In this document: piece after piece, positions 6,779 through 14,773 of the stretch
Layout: every line of letters begins with the position of its first letter
Position numbering within the stretch: position 1 is the stretch's first letter
Source of the DNA: Mesorhizobium tianshanense
Lineage (GTDB): Bacteria; Pseudomonadota; Alphaproteobacteria; Rhizobiales; Rhizobiaceae
Assembly (NCBI RefSeq): GCF_007830515.1
Contig: NZ_VLKT01000004.1
Span: forward strand, 124,001-188,000
Reading direction: 5' to 3'
DNA: 64,000 nucleotides
Translations under genes and position numbers: made by a program
Notes under the pieces: generated by a model
Told to the model about the DNA's origin: nothing
Databases searched by the model: none
The model's input: the letters and a program-made list of their open reading frames with translations, nothing else

Positions 6779-8932
6779 GTGTTGGATCGGATGACGCAAT
6801 TGCTTGCCAGGCTGTCGCGGCGCGGCGATCTCGTCATCGCCATCCTGATACTCGTCGCGATTGTCATGATGATCATACCGCTGCCGACCTTCGTGGTCGA
6901 CACGCTGATCACGGCCAACATCGCGCTCAGCGTGCTGATCCTCCTGGTTTCCTTCTATGTCGTGCAGCCACTGGAATTTTCCTCGCTGCCCTCCGTCATT
7001 CTGATAGCGACCCTGTTCCGGCTGGCGATCACCATCACGACGACCCGCCTGATCCTGCTTCAGGCGGATGCGGGCGACATCATCACGGCCTTCGGAACCT
7101 TCGTCGTCGGCGGCAGCATAGCGGTCGGCCTGGTGATATTCCTCATCATCACCGTGGCCCAGTTCATCGTCGTGGCAAAAGGCGCCGAGCGTGTCGCCGA
7201 GGTTGCGGCGCGGTTCATGCTCGACTCCATGCCCGGTAAGCAGATGAGCATCGACGCGGAACTGCGCAACGGAGACATCGACCAGGCCGAAGCCCGCCGG
7301 CTGCGCCAGAAGCTCGAGCGCGAGAGTCAGCTGTTCGGCGCCATGGACGGCGCCATGAAATTCGTCAAGGGCGACGTCATCGCCGGCATCGTCATCATCC
7401 TGGTCAATCTTATCGGCGGTTTTGCGGTCGGCACGCTCCAGCATGGCATGTCGCTCGGCGACGCTGCATCGACCTATTCACTGCTGACCGTTGGCGATGG
7501 CCTGGTCGCCCAGATCCCGGCACTGCTCGTGGCAGTGGCGGCCGGCACGATGGTCACGCGCGTCGCCGGAGCCGACAACCAGGGCGACCTCGGCCGCCAG
7601 ATCACCGGCCAGTTGCTGCGCGATTCGCGCGCGCTCGCACTCGCCGCCGTGATCATGCTCGGGCTCGCCCTGGTGCCTGGCTTTCCGTCGATCGCCTTCC
7701 TGGCGCTCGCCGCGGCTTTCGGTGGTGGTGCATATCTCATCCGCCGGCAAAGCCCGAAACCCGATACCCTGGAAGCAGGCCTGCCGGTTGCGGCCCCGCA
7801 AGAGCACGTGCTTTCCGCTGCGAGTTCCGGCGGCGACATCGAGACGTTGCAGTCATCATTCCGGATCATTGCGCGCCTTGGTCATGGTCTCGGCAAGGCG
7901 ATCACCGAATCCGACTTCAGCGCGCATGCAAATCGCGTTCGTCGCGATCTCTTTCGGGATCTCGGTGTCGATGTGCCGGCAATTGGCTTCCACATCGACG
8001 AAACGCTGGCGCCGCAGCGCCTCTGCATCGACCTGGAAGGCGCCCCCATCCTGGAAGCCGAGATTCCTGCCGGCCGCGTACTGGTCGAGGAGGACGACGC
8101 GCATCTTGACCTTATCGGCGTCGCCTACGAGGCAGGCCCGCCGGTGGCCGGTCGTCCCAGCACGATCTGGGTCGACGAGGCGAAGACAGCGATCTTGAAG
8201 GAAGGCGGTCTCAGCTTCCTGCTGCCCGCTGAAACGTCTGCCAAATGGGCCTCGTATGCACTTCGACTCTATGCCGGTCATTTCGTCGGCATACAGGAAA
8301 CTCGTCGGCTGCTTTCCGATATGGAACAGGACTACGCGGACCTGGTGAGGGAAGCGCAAGACGCGGTACCGTTGCAGAAGATCGCCGAAGTCTTGCGGCG
8401 ACTGGTCGCAGAAAATGTGCCGATCCGTAACTTGAGACTCATCCTGGAAGCGCTCATCGAATGGGGCCGGCGCGAGCAGGATGTCGTGCTGCTGACTGAA
8501 CATGTGCGCTCGGCGCTAAGGCGGCAGATCAGTTTTCGTTCAGCCGATCGCAACAACATTATCGCGGCTTACGTGCTGCAGCGGTCGGCCGAGGACGTCG
8601 TGAGGGCGGCGGTGCAGTCATCGCCCACCGGCACTTTCCTCGATTTCTCCGGCGACGATACGCAAGCGCTGGTAACGCAGATCGAGCGTGCACTCGCGCA
8701 GACGTCGGCCGGGGTTCTGCCGGCGGTACTGACCGCCGCGGACGTGCGCCGCCACATGCGCAGCCTGCTCGTGCATCACGGCTTGGAGCTTCCGGTGCTT
8801 TCCTATCAGGAGCTGTCGTCCGAATTCAACGTACAGCCACTCGCCACCATAACCGGCGGGTCGCTTCAGAACGGCCGGCAAACCTCACACTCACTCCCAA
8901 CAGGGAGCGCAGAGAGCGGGGCGATTCCATGA
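6779..8932 (+). CDS. sctV: SctV, major T3SS export-gate protein
   Basis: This is the inner-membrane export gate of the T3SS (FHIPEP family), 717 residues with a GTG start two bases after the upstream stop. The N-terminal half, about 15-320, has roughly eight transmembrane helices and the family signatures SLPSVILIATLFRLAI and PGKQMSIDAELRNGDID. AMDGAMKFVKGD is the SctV-type wording of this motif; FlhA has ASKFVKGD. A linker of about 330-350 precedes the cytoplasmic ring-forming domain (VPLQKIAEVLRRLVAENVPI, and LSYQELSSEF near the C terminus). There are no flagellar genes nearby, which supports a secretion role over a flagellar one. The protein should form a nonameric ring that receives substrates and chaperones. 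Confidence 0.95.
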   Translation: MLDRMTQLLARLSRRGDLVIAILILVAIVMMIIPLPTFVVDTLITANIALSVLILLVSFYVVQPLEFSSLPSVILIATLFRLAITITTTRLILLQADAGDIITAFGTFVVGGSIAVGLVIFLIITVAQFIVVAKGAERVAEVAARFMLDSMPGKQMSIDAELRNGDIDQAEARRLRQKLERESQLFGAMDGAMKFVKGDVIAGIVIILVNLIGGFAVGTLQHGMSLGDAASTYSLLTVGDGLVAQIPALLVAVAAGTMVTRVAGADNQGDLGRQITGQLLRDSRALALAAVIMLGLALVPGFPSIAFLALAAAFGGGAYLIRRQSPKPDTLEAGLPVAAPQEHVLSAASSGGDIETLQSSFRIIARLGHGLGKAITESDFSAHANRVRRDLFRDLGVDVPAIGFHIDETLAPQRLCIDLEGAPILEAEIPAGRVLVEEDDAHLDLIGVAYEAGPPVAGRPSTIWVDEAKTAILKEGGLSFLLPAETSAKWASYALRLYAGHFVGIQETRRLLSDMEQDYADLVREAQDAVPLQKIAEVLRRLVAENVPIRNLRLILEALIEWGRREQDVVLLTEHVRSALRRQISFRSADRNNIIAAYVLQRSAEDVVRAAVQSSPTGTFLDFSGDDTQALVTQIERALAQTSAGVLPAVLTAADVRRHMRSLLVHHGLELPVLSYQELSSEFNVQPLATITGGSLQNGRQTSHSLPTGSAESGAIP

Positions 8933-8971
8933 CCGAGCCAGAGGGCGATGCATGCTCAAGAGAGGGACAGA

Positions 8972-10321
8972 ATGAGAATCCACGATATGGCTGCGGGTAT
9001 TCGGCCGCCTTTTGGGCCGATTGAATGCCGCTCGCTGGCTATCGCGGCGTTTTGGTATTTCGTAGCGCTTTTTTGCATAGTGACGGGGGTGTCGGCGCAG
9101 GAGGTGACGCCGTTGCCGAGCCAACCGATGATCGACCTGCCTGTCGGCCAGGGGCGCATCCTGCGTTTTAACGAACCAGTGGAATCGGTTTTGATCGCCG
9201 ACACCACCATTGCGGATCTGCAGGTGGTTTCAGCGGACGTGGTCTATGTATTCGGCCTGAAGCCCGGGCTTACCAACCTGATCGCGATCACCGCCGATCA
9301 ACGCATCGAAGCGACCGCGCAATTCCGCGTTTCCACTGATTCGGCGCCGGCGAACCAGGCGAGACAGGCATTGCAGCCAACCTCCTCGACCGAGCTCATG
9401 ATCTTCGGCAATCGTATTGTGGCGACCGGGCAGGCGCGCAGCGTCGAGGAAGCCGTCGATGTTGACAGCGTTGCCCGCACTTACTCTCCGTCGGAGGCGC
9501 CGCCGATCAACGACACCACGATCCAGGGGTCCCAGCAGGTCAACATTCGCGTCCGGTTCGCGGAAGTCTCGCGCAGCGAGTTGCAGTCCTACGGCGTCGA
9601 CTGGTCGGTCGGTTACAAGTCCAGCGGCTTCGAGTTCAGCATGTTCCAAGACAACGCCGTGCCGTCGGCCGACGGTGGAAATTTCGGCGTGGGCATAGAA
9701 CAGGCAACCGGCTTCAATTTTGATGTGCTGGTCGAAGCGCTGCAGCGCAATGGTCTCGTCAAGATACTAGCCGAGCCGAACCTGACTGCTGTCACAGGCC
9801 AGACCGCAAGCTTCCTCGCCGGTGGTGAAATCCCCGTTCCGGTGCCACAGAGTGAGGACACCGTAACCGTCGAATACAAATCCTTCGGTGTTTCGCTGAC
9901 CTTCACGCCGACGCTCATCGGCCGCAACCGCATCGGCCTTCATGTTCGTCCCGAGGTCAGTTCGATCTCGACCAATGCTGCCGCAGTCAGCGCCAACGGC
10001 TTCAACCTGCCGAGTTTCGTGGTTCGCAAGGCCGACACTATCGTCGAAGTCGCCAGTGGCCAGACATTCGCGATTGCCGGGTTGTTTCAGCAGAATTTCA
10101 CACGCAACCTGGAAAAATTTCCCGTGCTGGGAGACGTTCCGGTGTTGGGCGCCCTGTTCCAGTCCCAGCGTTTTCAACGGGAAGAGACCGAATTGGTCAT
10201 CCTGATTACGCCTTTTCTGGTCGAGCCGGTCAGCGATCACAGTCTGGCGACGCCGATCGATCGACCGGCCAAGCGCAGACGCACCAAGGACCCGTCCGCG
10301 ATGGGCCTGATCGTGAAGTAG
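8972..10321 (+). CDS. Secretin of the Tad-pilus (CpaC/RcpA) type in the T3SS locus
   Basis: This is an outer-membrane secretin ring protein of about 450 residues. A signal peptide ends at VSA-QEV. Next comes the pilus-assembly N-terminal domain found in CpaC/RcpA (GRILRFNEPVESVLIADTTI, then VYVFGLKPGLTNLIAIT), a BON-like segment (FGNRIVATGQARSVEEAVDV), and the secretin domain (LVKILAEPNLTAVTGQTASF, LAGGEIPVPVPQ, ETELVILITPFLVEP). Dedicated T3SS secretins (YscC, RhcC1/C2) have a different N-terminal domain series and are usually longer. The start at 8972 has a GAGAGGGAC ribosome-binding site. An in-frame ATG at 8948 would lengthen the signal peptide by eight residues. It lies between sctV and a CpaD-like lipoprotein, so here it probably serves as the T3SS outer ring (SctC role). 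Confidence 0.88.
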   Translation: MRIHDMAAGIRPPFGPIECRSLAIAAFWYFVALFCIVTGVSAQEVTPLPSQPMIDLPVGQGRILRFNEPVESVLIADTTIADLQVVSADVVYVFGLKPGLTNLIAITADQRIEATAQFRVSTDSAPANQARQALQPTSSTELMIFGNRIVATGQARSVEEAVDVDSVARTYSPSEAPPINDTTIQGSQQVNIRVRFAEVSRSELQSYGVDWSVGYKSSGFEFSMFQDNAVPSADGGNFGVGIEQATGFNFDVLVEALQRNGLVKILAEPNLTAVTGQTASFLAGGEIPVPVPQSEDTVTVEYKSFGVSLTFTPTLIGRNRIGLHVRPEVSSISTNAAAVSANGFNLPSFVVRKADTIVEVASGQTFAIAGLFQQNFTRNLEKFPVLGDVPVLGALFQSQRFQREETELVILITPFLVEPVSDHSLATPIDRPAKRRRTKDPSAMGLIVK

Positions 10322-10334
10322 CGGGAGACCGACC

Positions 10335-10793
10335 ATGACCAACTTTTCTGTTTTCCGCACAGCAATGCTCGTCTTTCCGTTTGCCGCGCTCATGGGCTGC
10401 GTCAACGGCAAACCACCGCCTAAGGACTATTCATCCGGCTACAGCTATGTCTCGACCAATGCGGGCTCGCAAAAGGGCGCGGATGTCGCAGTGCTCGCAC
10501 CCGACGCCTGTCTCGACGAACCGGCTGATCTCCCCCCCTCCCCGGCCGCGACGGACTTGACGATCGTTTCGGATGTCGGGCCGCATCTGCCGGCAGGTTG
10601 CGCCAATGCCCATAATCTTCAACGCATGGCCGAAAGCCAGCGCGATCTGGTCGAAGGGCGGCGCATGGGCGCGGCGCCCGGGGCTCCCACTGCAAGGGCG
10701 GCCCGGCGATACATTTATGGAGAAGACATCCCCACCGGCGGCGCCAATGACGGTGCAGCGGCTGCACAAGCGCCGCTTCAGGAGGGCAACTGA
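10335..10793 (+). CDS. CpaD-like pilus-assembly lipoprotein
   Basis: This 152-residue lipoprotein has a signal peptide with lipobox LMGC at about residues 19-22, then a low-complexity Pro/Asp/Ser region. The C-terminal block PAGCANAHNLQRMAESQRDL followed by VEGRRMG matches the conserved GC-x-NL-x-DL-x-GR pattern of CpaD (TadB/RcpB-class helper of Tad secretins). It starts 14 bases after the secretin stop, so the two are presumably co-transcribed. It should be an outer-membrane or periplasmic partner that helps the Tad-type secretin assemble, taking the pilotin or accessory place of an SctG-like lipoprotein. CpaD proteins are usually near 200-230 residues, so this is a short version. Confidence 0.72.
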   Translation: MTNFSVFRTAMLVFPFAALMGCVNGKPPPKDYSSGYSYVSTNAGSQKGADVAVLAPDACLDEPADLPPSPAATDLTIVSDVGPHLPAGCANAHNLQRMAESQRDLVEGRRMGAAPGAPTARAARRYIYGEDIPTGGANDGAAAAQAPLQEGN

Positions 10794-10807
10794 CCCATGG
10801 GCCGGCG

Positions 10808-10863
10808 CTGCGCAGGCGCGCCGGCGGTAGTGCCGAGATACGAGCGTGGCGGCGCCTGCGCAG
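10808..10863. terminator. Inverted repeat between convergent genes, possible transcription end
   Basis: CTGCGCAGGCGC (10808-10819) and its perfect complement GCGCCTGCGCAG (10852-10863) flank 32 bases between the stops of the convergent CpaD-like and TadD-like genes. The 12-bp GC-rich stem could end transcription from both sides. No T-tract follows, so Rho-independent function is uncertain. Confidence 0.4.
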
Positions 10864-10865
10864 AG

Positions 10866-11666
10866 CTAGGCCGATATCGAACCGAGTGCCTTTGCCCTCG
10901 CCTTGATGGTCGCCTTGCCCCGGATCGATTTGGCGTTGGCGAGCAATGTGTTGACTTCTTTCGTCGTCAGACCGGTAGGGGGAGCTGCTCTCACCTGCTC
11001 GGCCTGCCCGAGCAGGCCGTAGACGACCACAACGTTGCGTTTGTGGTGCAGTTGCGCGCCCGGCGCCGAAGCCACACGCTGAACGAGGGGCAGCGCCGTC
11101 GCGGAATTGCCCTCCAAGGCAGCGGCAAGCGCCATATTGGTCTGGATATCGAGGTCGCCAGGCTCCAGCGTGAGGGCATGCGCCAGGGTGGCCTGTGCCT
11201 CCTCAACCTGTCCGGCGAAAATCTGGGCGACGCCAAGCCGGTTGTAGGCACGGCTGGTGTTGACGATCGGCGCGGCTTGCGCAAGGGCGCGGATGCCGGC
11301 CTCGACATCCCCCGAATCGATCATTGCCGAACCGAGCCCAAGCAATGCCGGTCCGTCATTGGGTGCCTTGGCGAGAGCCCCGCGGTATGCCTTCTGGGCT
11401 TCGGCCGGATAGCCGGCGCGCATATAGGCTTCGCCCGCCTTGACGAAGGCGACAGGCTTCGCATCAGGCATGGCCGTCGCGCGTTGGTAAAGAGCGATCG
11501 CCGTGCCGCTTTCGCCGCGCGCTTCAATGTCGGCAGCCAGCTTGAGCAACCGATCGGATTGGGTCGATGCGCTCTGGGCTTCGGCATCCTTTTCAGTCTT
11601 GGCTGTCTGACAGGAGGACAACGCCACCGTCGCAACGACTGCCATGAACACGATACGCATTCGCAT
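10866..11666 (-). CDS. TadD-like TPR lipoprotein
   Basis: This is a 266-residue lipoprotein. The start at 11666 (MRMRIVFMAV) has GGAGAGG upstream and the lipobox is ALSSC at about residues 15-19. At least five TPR units follow (for example AFVKAGEAYMRAGYPAEAQK, LGVAQIFAGQVEEAQATLAH, NMALAAALEGNSATALPLVQ). TadD/FlpD-type lipoproteins with this plan accompany Tad pilus secretins and help place them in the outer membrane. It is the third Tad-type component in the locus, yet it is encoded on the opposite strand and divergently from sctU, with 83 bp between the two starts. I infer that it assists the Tad-like secretin. Confidence 0.75.
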   Translation of the reverse strand: MRMRIVFMAVVATVALSSCQTAKTEKDAEAQSASTQSDRLLKLAADIEARGESGTAIALYQRATAMPDAKPVAFVKAGEAYMRAGYPAEAQKAYRGALAKAPNDGPALLGLGSAMIDSGDVEAGIRALAQAAPIVNTSRAYNRLGVAQIFAGQVEEAQATLAHALTLEPGDLDIQTNMALAAALEGNSATALPLVQRVASAPGAQLHHKRNVVVVYGLLGQAEQVRAAPPTGLTTKEVNTLLANAKSIRGKATIKARAKALGSISA

Positions 11667-11749
11667 ATCCACCTCTCCGTTCAAGCCCGCGCCGACCTTA
11701 CACACGGCAGGATCTCACACAAGAACCTGATGCGCGCCAAGGTCGTGAT

Positions 11750-12793
11750 ATGAGCGAAGAAGCTGAGGAAAAAGGCTTACCCGCCTCGGACAAGAAACTG
11801 CGGGAAGCGCGGCGGAAAGGTCAGGTTCCGCAAAGCCGCGACCTCATCTCGGGCTTCACGCTCTTTGCCGCCCTCGCATACCTGTTCTTCGTCTGGCCGA
11901 CGATGTGGGAATACCTGGACCAGCTTGTGCAGATCGTGGCCGGGTCGGCAAACGGCTCATTCAAGGAAACCAGCGTGAGGGCGGGCCGCCATGCGATCGT
12001 GGCGCTGTTCGTCGTCATGGGGCCCATGGTCGGCATTATTGTCATACTCACGCTGGCGTTCGGCGTGATCGCCACCTACGGGCCGGTCTTTTCTTTCGAG
12101 CCGCTCAAGCCACAATTCGACAACATCAGCCCGGCAAAGGGACTCAAGAAAATCGCGTCATTGCGCAACGTCATTGAGTTCATCAAGAGCCTGGCAAAGG
12201 TTGTCATGCTGGCCAGCCTGTTCGTGATCATCCTCATGGCTTGGCTGCAGCCGCTTTTCGACACTCCCGCATGCGGTGAAACCTGTATTGAACTCATGAT
12301 CATGGCGGTGCTCACCCCACTCGGAATTGCTGGCGCCCTGGCATTTGTCGCCATCGGCATCGTCGACATGCCTATCCAGCGATGGCTTTTCCTGCGCGAC
12401 ATGCGCATGACCAAAACCGAATACAAGCGCGAGTACAAGGACCTTGAGGGGGATCCGCTGATCAGGCAGGAATTCCAGCGCCAGCGGCGCGAGACAGTGT
12501 CAAATCCGGTGAAGCTCGGCCTGAAGAACGCAATCCTGGTCATCGTCGAACGCGACCGACTGGTGGCGCTGCGCTACGTCAAGGGCGAAACGCAGGTACC
12601 GGTGGTCGTTGCCAAGGGGCAAGGTCGCATCGCCGATAAGATGGTCGCCGAAGCAAAGCGCCTTGCAATACCGATCGTTGAGGATCCCTCGCTCGCAGGC
12701 TCTCTGTTCGAGACTACGCGCACCGGCGGCTATATCGATGAGCAACTCTTCTCACCCGTGACCGGCCACCTGGTGCGGCTCGGCTTGACATGA
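11750..12793 (+). CDS. sctU: SctU-like T3SS switch protein lacking the NPTH motif
   Basis: This is the inner-membrane export-apparatus and substrate-switch protein (FlhB/HrpN/YscU/SpaS family), 347 residues. The N terminus has the family signature SDKKLREARRKGQVPQSRDL. Four transmembrane helices lie between about 33 and 208, and a cytoplasmic domain follows (MRMTKTEYKREYKDLEGDP). In the family the cytoplasmic domain carries the autocleaved NPTH motif followed by a hydrophobic strand and RY. Here the aligned stretch, residues 261-276, reads AILVIVERDRLVALRY, so ERDR (267-270) occupies the NPTH place. The downstream VKGETQVPVVVAKG and IPIVEDPSLAGSLF blocks are well preserved, so the frame is intact. 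The nearest NP, in SNPVK at 251-255, is too early and lacks the TH. The locus shows this as the last rightward T3SS gene. Confidence 0.92.
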   Translation: MSEEAEEKGLPASDKKLREARRKGQVPQSRDLISGFTLFAALAYLFFVWPTMWEYLDQLVQIVAGSANGSFKETSVRAGRHAIVALFVVMGPMVGIIVILTLAFGVIATYGPVFSFEPLKPQFDNISPAKGLKKIASLRNVIEFIKSLAKVVMLASLFVIILMAWLQPLFDTPACGETCIELMIMAVLTPLGIAGALAFVAIGIVDMPIQRWLFLRDMRMTKTEYKREYKDLEGDPLIRQEFQRQRRETVSNPVKLGLKNAILVIVERDRLVALRYVKGETQVPVVVAKGQGRIADKMVAEAKRLAIPIVEDPSLAGSLFETTRTGGYIDEQLFSPVTGHLVRLGLT

Positions 12794-12841
12794 TGCAAAC
12801 CCATCACCCGGCAGTTCAGACTTTTCAACAGCATCCCTTCG

Positions 12842-14374
12842 CTAGGTGATCTGTCGCTCCATTTCCACCTCGGCTTTTAGGCTTTCGGTATCGCGGAAAA
12901 TCGAAGCGATAGCCAGTGTACGCCCTTCGCGCTTGAAGCGGAGCAGGCAATCCTTGGCGGCAATGTCTCCATCGACCGCGATCTCGTCCCATTGCGCGGC
13001 ATGGCCGACATAGTTGATGGGAACATCGTAATGCTGGCTCCAGAAGAACGGCACGGCGACGAATTTCTCGCCATGGCCGAGCATGTTGAGGGCCGCGGTT
13101 CGCCCCTGCCTCTCCGCAACCACCCAATGCTCGACCCGAATGTTCTCGCCACTGTGAGGATCCGGCCACCGCGCAATGTCGCCCGCCGCGAAGATCCCTG
13201 GTACGCTCGTCTCCAAAAAGGCGTTCACGACGACACCGCGGTCGAGGATGAGCCCCGCCGTCTCGGCAAGCCCTGTCCGCGGTCGCACGCCGATGCCGGC
13301 GACGACGAAATCGCCCGCCAACGTATCGCCACTGCTGAGTTTCACCTTCTTGCCGTCGATGCTGCTCGCGGTGTCCTCGAGATGGAACACGACACCATTC
13401 TCCTCATGGAGGGCGCGAATGAAGTCGCCCATTTGCGGCCCCAGGACCCGCTCCATGGGCCGTTTTTCCGGCGCCACGACATGAACTTCGATATCGCGCG
13501 AGCGCAGGGCCGCGGCAACTTCCAGACCAATGAAACTGGCGCCAAGCACGATGGCGCGGCGTGCGGTCGCGGCTTGTGCGATGATCGCCTTGCAATCCGC
13601 AAACGAGCGCAGCGTGTGAACGTGTGGCTGGTCGGCGCCGGGAATGGTGAGGCGCACCGGTTCGGCTCCGGTCGCAAGCAGCAGCCTGTCGTAAGGGATA
13701 CGGGCGCCGTCCGCGAGCACGACCTCGCCGGAACGTGCGTCGATGCTGGCAACGTTGGCATTGAGGCGCAGGTCGATATCGTTCTTTGAGTAGAAGCCTT
13801 CTGTGCGCAGCGGAATCCAATCCTCCGGTGCTTTGCCGGCCAGGTAATCCTTGGAAAGATTGGGCCGATCGACCGGCGGCGCTTCGTCGTTGCTGAACAT
13901 GACAATGCTGCCTTGATAGTGTTCGCGCCGCAATTTTTCGGCCGCCGCGAAACCGGCCGCGCCGCCACCGACAATGACGATCTTCTCAGGAATTTGGCCG
14001 GAGCCTCCATCGCGCTGCTTCGGTGGCGTCCGTTTGCGCTTCTCTCCCACGAAGATCCGACCATCGCGTTGTTCCACCGACCAGCAAGCGAGTGGATTGA
14101 AAGCAGGGGCGCGCAAGGCTTCGCCGGTGCGCAAATCGAAGCACGCGTGATGCCAGGGACACCGGACGGCATCCTCCACCACCAGACCGTCGACGAGCGG
14201 CCCGCCATAATGTGTGCATGTCGCCCCGATGGCGAAGACCTCGGCCCCGCGGCGCACCAGCAGCACCTGCTCATCGCCGCAATGGCCGACCAGCTTTCCA
14301 CCGTCGGAAAGATCGGACAACGCGATGCCCTCGGCCAGATCCGGCCCGTTTAGCTTGGTATGATCTTCAGCCAT
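12842..14374 (-). CDS. Fused Rieske [2Fe-2S] and FAD/NAD(P) reductase (AIFM3-like)
   Basis: This 510-residue soluble flavoprotein has two parts. Residues of about 10-110 form a Rieske domain with CTHYGGPL and CPWHHACF, the C-x-H and C-x2-H cluster ligands. After a basic linker, residues of about 133-430 form a class-I pyridine-nucleotide disulfide/ferredoxin reductase fold with FAD motif IVIVGGGAAGFAAAEKL, NAD motif AIVLGASFIGLEVAAAL and GIFAAGDIARW. A C-terminal reductase domain ends the protein. The family (animal AIFL/AIFM3, bacterial nitrite-reductase-small-subunit-like fusions) passes electrons from NAD(P)H to a Rieske cluster. The physiological partner is unknown. It converges with sctU 48 bp away, which marks the right border of the T3SS block. 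Confidence 0.88.
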   Translation of the reverse strand: MAEDHTKLNGPDLAEGIALSDLSDGGKLVGHCGDEQVLLVRRGAEVFAIGATCTHYGGPLVDGLVVEDAVRCPWHHACFDLRTGEALRAPAFNPLACWSVEQRDGRIFVGEKRKRTPPKQRDGGSGQIPEKIVIVGGGAAGFAAAEKLRREHYQGSIVMFSNDEAPPVDRPNLSKDYLAGKAPEDWIPLRTEGFYSKNDIDLRLNANVASIDARSGEVVLADGARIPYDRLLLATGAEPVRLTIPGADQPHVHTLRSFADCKAIIAQAATARRAIVLGASFIGLEVAAALRSRDIEVHVVAPEKRPMERVLGPQMGDFIRALHEENGVVFHLEDTASSIDGKKVKLSSGDTLAGDFVVAGIGVRPRTGLAETAGLILDRGVVVNAFLETSVPGIFAAGDIARWPDPHSGENIRVEHWVVAERQGRTAALNMLGHGEKFVAVPFFWSQHYDVPINYVGHAAQWDEIAVDGDIAAKDCLLRFKREGRTLAIASIFRDTESLKAEVEMERQIT

Positions 14375-14773
14375 CTTCGTCTCCCTTGGCGATCCGGTGT
14401 CAAAATTGCCTGTACGGCCGAGAAGCGGAGAATCTTCAGGTCACCAGCCTTGGAATACCTTTTGCCTGGCTAGGACGCCTTCAGGTTCTCGACACCGCTT
14501 GTGCCCAAACGTCCGGCTGCGTCATTTGTTGCCAGTTGGGCAGTACGCACCGTCGATTTTGGATTCCCTGCGATCAGGAACAACATTCGGCGCATGCTGC
14601 CAATTGGAAGGGCGATTCTCATCGGCGCTTTGTCGAAAACTAGGTGGCGCCATCACTCGTTGCCGCGGCTGCAACGGCCGTTTCTCGGGCGCGTCGCTGA
14701 CTGAAAGAATGATGATTGCATAAACCTTTTCGCCGCAGATGCGTTGTTCATTCTCCAATCCAAGGAGACAGCT
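14375..14773. other. Intergenic region between divergent reductase and SDR genes
   Basis: About 400 bp lie between the divergent Rieske reductase and SDR starts and should hold both promoters. I find no convincing gene, tRNA or repeat here. Several short frames exist, but their translations are Arg/Ser-rich shadows. Confidence 0.5.

Noticed and set aside
8972..10793. A complete Tad pilus locus
   Set aside because: No cpaB, cpaE, cpaF, tadB/C or pilin gene is present; the secretin and CpaD-like genes are embedded in sct genes.
6779..12793. SctV and SctU being flagellar FlhA and FlhB
   Set aside because: No flagellar genes are near, SctV has the AMKFVKGD wording, and a secretin and lipoproteins are interleaved, which flagella do not use.
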